Made by a program: the position numbers and the translations under genes. The notes under the pieces are model-generated. The model searched no databases and was not told the DNA's origin. It saw only the letters and a program-made list of their open reading frames with translations. Shown in pieces: positions 6,607 through 15,124 of a stretch of DNA of 15,124 nt. The stretch spans positions 1-15,124 of the forward strand of contig DATAZU010000001.1 of assembly GCA_036271875.1 (NCBI GenBank), read 5' to 3'. The stretch comes from Galbitalea sp036271875. Lineage in GTDB: Bacteria; Actinomycetota; Actinomycetes; Actinomycetales; Microbacteriaceae. Numbering within the stretch: position 1 is the first letter of the stretch; each line of letters starts with the position of its first letter.

Positions 6607-7355
6607 CAGTAGGCGATCGTCGTGGTGAAGCTGGTGCCGTCCCAGGTCCATTGCTCGCGGCCGAAGTGCAGCGTGAGCCCGGTGTCGCCGAACTCAAAGA
6701 TGCTCGCGCAGCTGGCGGCGGAGTTTGGCGCGTACGGTCCTTCGCCGCCCGTGTACATCATGCAGATGTCTTGCGGGGAGCGTCCGATCCAGAGAGTGAC
6801 GTTGTCTTCGGTAGTCAGGATGCGGTGGATGGAAGTCTTCTCGAGATTGAGGGACTTGGCAAAATCCGAGATGGGGAAAACGTCGGTCGGAAGCTGCGGA
6901 CTCGACAGCTCCGCGAGTGCGCGTGTTGCATCGGGGAGAGGGCCGGGTAGGCGGGTCGGTTTTGCAGACGGTGTTGGGGTCGGAGCGGCCGAGAGGATGG
7001 ATGGGGACACGTGCGCAAGGAGGATGCCGCCGGTGAGACCGAGACCCAGGCCGATGATGACGAGCAGGGGGATGAGGGTGCGGCGGATGGACTTGGGCTG
7101 CGGAGAGAGGTCGTCGTCTTCAAAGGTGTCCGGGGGCGGCCCTTCGACAAGCTCAGGGACCGGGGTGTGCTCAGGGACCGGGGTGTGCCGAGCGACCGGA
7201 CGACGTCGACGCGGCACGGGGGTCGGGGGCTGGGCGGCGAGCTGGCGCTGGGCGGCTTGCGCCGCGGCGGCCTCATCGGGGTTAGTCGGACGGGAGAAGG
7301 CGATGCGCTCAAGTTCGCGGCGATCCAGCTCGGCGTCGGGGTCGTCGCTGGCCAT
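6606..7355 (-). CDS. Membrane-anchored hypothetical protein with repeat-derived insert
   Basis: A 249-residue type II-like membrane protein. A charged, Pro-rich cytoplasmic N-terminus (1-92) precedes one transmembrane segment (about 93-115), a Pro/Thr linker (about 122-141) and an extracytoplasmic domain. That domain carries TSIHRILTTEDNVTLWIGR (174-192), C198, C216 and the ending WTWDGTSFTTTIAY. The C-terminal half is clearly paralogous to the downstream gene; the long cytoplasmic part is unique to this copy. Residues 57-72 (HTPVPEHTPVPELVEG) come from an 18-bp tandem duplication fused to a dispersed repeat. The ATG at 7355 has no ribosome site, but TATCCT lies 6 nt upstream, and a stronger promoter lies about 100 bp further up. 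The real start is therefore likely. Function unknown. Confidence 0.82.
   Translation of the reverse strand: MASDDPDAELDRRELERIAFSRPTNPDEAAAAQAAQRQLAAQPPTPVPRRRRPVARHTPVPEHTPVPELVEGPPPDTFEDDDLSPQPKSIRRTLIPLLVIIGLGLGLTGGILLAHVSPSILSAAPTPTPSAKPTRLPGPLPDATRALAELSSPQLPTDVFPISDFAKSLNLEKTSIHRILTTEDNVTLWIGRSPQDICMMYTGGEGPYAPNSAASCASIFEFGDTGLTLHFGREQWTWDGTSFTTTIAY
7139..7161 (-). repeat. Dispersed repeat, copy 2, inside a coding sequence
   Basis: On the minus strand this carries CCCTGAGCTTGTCGAAGGG, 22 of 23 positions identical to the copy at 4573-4595. It is translated in frame as PELVEG within the 249-residue membrane protein, in the disordered cytoplasmic segment. The reading frame is kept, so the gene is not broken. 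Confidence 0.75.
7151..7186 (-). repeat. 18-bp exact tandem duplication, 2 copies
   Basis: Positions 7151-7168 and 7169-7186 are identical (gctcagggaccggggtgt on the plus strand). A decayed third copy begins at 7187 (gccgagcgaccgg). They encode the hexapeptide repeat HTPVPE. The unit shares its first bases with the dispersed repeat at 7139-7161, so slippage probably began at the repeat edge. Confidence 0.85.
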
Positions 7356-7361
7356 TTAGTC

Positions 7362-7367
7362 AGGATA
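7362..7367 (-). promoter_or_regulatory. Candidate -10 box of a leaderless promoter
   Basis: TATCCT on the minus strand lies 6 nt (GACTAA) before the ATG at 7355, the same spacing as at 1143-1148. There is no Shine-Dalgarno in between and no clear -35 box. Confidence 0.45.
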
Positions 7368-7413
7368 CGTCGGGTGGGTGAACGGGGACGATAGCGGGGA
7401 GAGGTTGCGCGGA

Positions 7414-7458
7414 GGTCCCGATACGGCGGCCTCAGACCGCCCACTCGACCACCGAACG
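7414..7458. repeat. Imperfect palindromic (REP-like) element
   Basis: The ends GGTCCCGATACG (7414-7425) and CTCGACCACCGA (7443-7454) flank a GC-rich stem, GGCGGCC...GACCGCC. On the minus strand it reads GGTCGAGT, then GGCGGTC-TGA-GGCCGCC, then GTATCGGGACC, an RNA able to fold. The end sequences match my memory of a very common intergenic element in Microbacteriaceae (GGTCTCGATACG...CTCGACCACC). It lies in the leader of the leftward transcript predicted from 7464-7492. Confidence 0.55.
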
Positions 7459-7463
7459 GATGC

Positions 7464-7492
7464 GTTATAGCCCAAATCGGGAAAATCGTCAA
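7464..7492 (-). promoter_or_regulatory. Strong leftward promoter
   Basis: On the minus strand TTGACG (7487-7492) and TATAAC (7464-7469) are separated by exactly 17 bp, near consensus for the housekeeping sigma factor. The transcript would start about 7457 and reach the 249-residue membrane protein after a leader of about 100 nt that contains the palindromic element. It is the best promoter match in the window. Confidence 0.7.
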
Positions 7493-7500
7493 GGAATAAG

Positions 7501-7530
7501 TTGCAACTGTGGACAGTTTCGTCCTATAGT
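7501..7530 (+). promoter_or_regulatory. Likely main rpoB promoter
   Basis: TTGCAA (7501-7506), an 18-bp spacer and TATAGT (7525-7530) give a good housekeeping promoter. AT-rich DNA (about 7481-7500) lies just upstream, like an UP element. The start would fall near 7537, leaving a leader of about 170 nt before the rpoB TTG. A further TATAGC at 7595-7600 lacks a well-spaced -35 box (nearest TTGCGG is 22 bp away) and is only a weak second candidate. Confidence 0.7.
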
Positions 7531-7536
7531 TGTTCT

Positions 7537-7708
7537 TTGCGCTCCCAGATAGTTCCTGTCGTCATATTGCGGACGGCGAGGCGTGCGCCCCGAGTATAGC
7601 GGCGGGGTAAATCCCTCAGTGCTTGATAAAGCATTGAAGGGGCTGGCGGACGAATCTCTCACATCACACCGACAGTTATGGCCCCATGGGCCCACGGAGG
7701 TTATTTCC
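7537..7708 (+). other. rpoB 5' leader region without a supported gene
   Basis: This is the gene-free right half of the 353-bp gap 7356-7708; the left half holds the promoters and palindromic element listed separately. The rpoB frame stays open back to a GTG at 7583, which would add 42 residues (starting MRPEYSGG). That extension is not like actinobacterial RpoB, and its DNA contains a hairpin, so I treat it as untranslated. The leader ends with GGAGG (7696-7700). I see no rplJ/rplL genes, which lie before rpoB in many other bacteria. Confidence 0.6.
7613..7641 (+). promoter_or_regulatory. Hairpin in the rpoB leader
   Basis: CCCTCAGTGCTT (7613-7624) pairs with AAGCATTGAAGGG (7629-7641) around a GATA loop. 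That gives 12 base pairs with one G-U pair and a single bulged A at 7638. No U-tract follows, so it is not an intrinsic terminator. It sits about 70 nt before the rpoB start and could affect mRNA stability or bind a regulator. Confidence 0.5.
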
Positions 7709-11233
<3,525 letters not shown>

Positions 11234-11309
11234 TGCCCGTAGCCCCCTTCGTCGTAACTCCACCAACTACTTCTAAAACTTTTCGTTTCTAAGAGAGAAG
11301 AAAAATACA
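11234..11309 (+). other. rpoB-rpoC spacer
   Basis: This 76-bp gap has no terminator or promoter that I can support. Its second half (about 11268-11309) is strikingly AT-rich for this GC-rich region. The only ribosome site is a purine run, AAGAGAGAAG (11291-11300), 9 nt before the rpoC TTG. An unstructured AT-rich spacer may help ribosomes load. Confidence 0.6.

Positions 11310-15124
<3,815 letters not shown>

Noticed and set aside
7583..7708. 42-residue N-terminal extension of RpoB from the GTG at 7583
   Set aside because: Not like known RpoB starts, overlaps a leader hairpin, and the TTG at 7709 has a GGAGG at ideal distance.
11275..11306. Hairpin in the AT-rich rpoB-rpoC spacer
   Set aside because: Only short, interrupted TTTCT/AGAAA pairing is possible; too weak to call.

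Overview
The window looks like chromosomal DNA from a high-GC Gram-positive bacterium, most likely an actinobacterium of the Microbacteriaceae. The RpoB and RpoC sequences are actinobacterial. Several genes use GTG or TTG starts, and TANNNT boxes sit 6-7 nt before start codons, as in leaderless transcripts. Two short dispersed repeat types that I recall from Microbacteriaceae genomes are also present. The family-level assignment is inference; no database was searched.

Layout. On the minus strand (28-2135) lie a CGNR-type zinc-finger protein, a SprT-like zinc metalloprotease and a spermidine-synthase-like methyltransferase-fold protein. On the plus strand (2240-4573) is a compact signalling operon: a multi-pass CcdC/DUF1453-like membrane protein, a HisKA_3 sensor kinase and a NarL/LuxR-type response regulator. 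The kinase and regulator overlap by ATGA, and a pair of direct repeats in the promoter could be the operator. Next on the plus strand are an SCO6745-family protein (4628-5527) and an unrecognised 131-residue protein (5572-5967). On the minus strand (6067-7355) two tandem paralogous membrane-anchored proteins overlap by one base. The upstream one carries a dispersed repeat that is translated in frame.

The right half is the RNA polymerase operon. rpoB (7709-11233) is complete and rpoC (from 11310) is cut by the window end about 20-30 codons before its expected stop. Both start with TTG. The 353-bp region before rpoB has no supported gene but is rich in signals. It holds strong divergent promoters only 8 bp apart at their -35 boxes, an imperfect palindromic repeat in the leftward transcript, and a hairpin in the rpoB leader.

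Functionally the window joins the transcription core enzyme to unrelated accessory genes. I see no defence system, prophage, CRISPR array, insertion sequence, tRNA or rRNA. The most interesting signals are small: the crowded divergent promoter region, the repeat invasion of a coding sequence, the spaced direct repeats before the two-component operon, and the paralogous membrane-protein pair.
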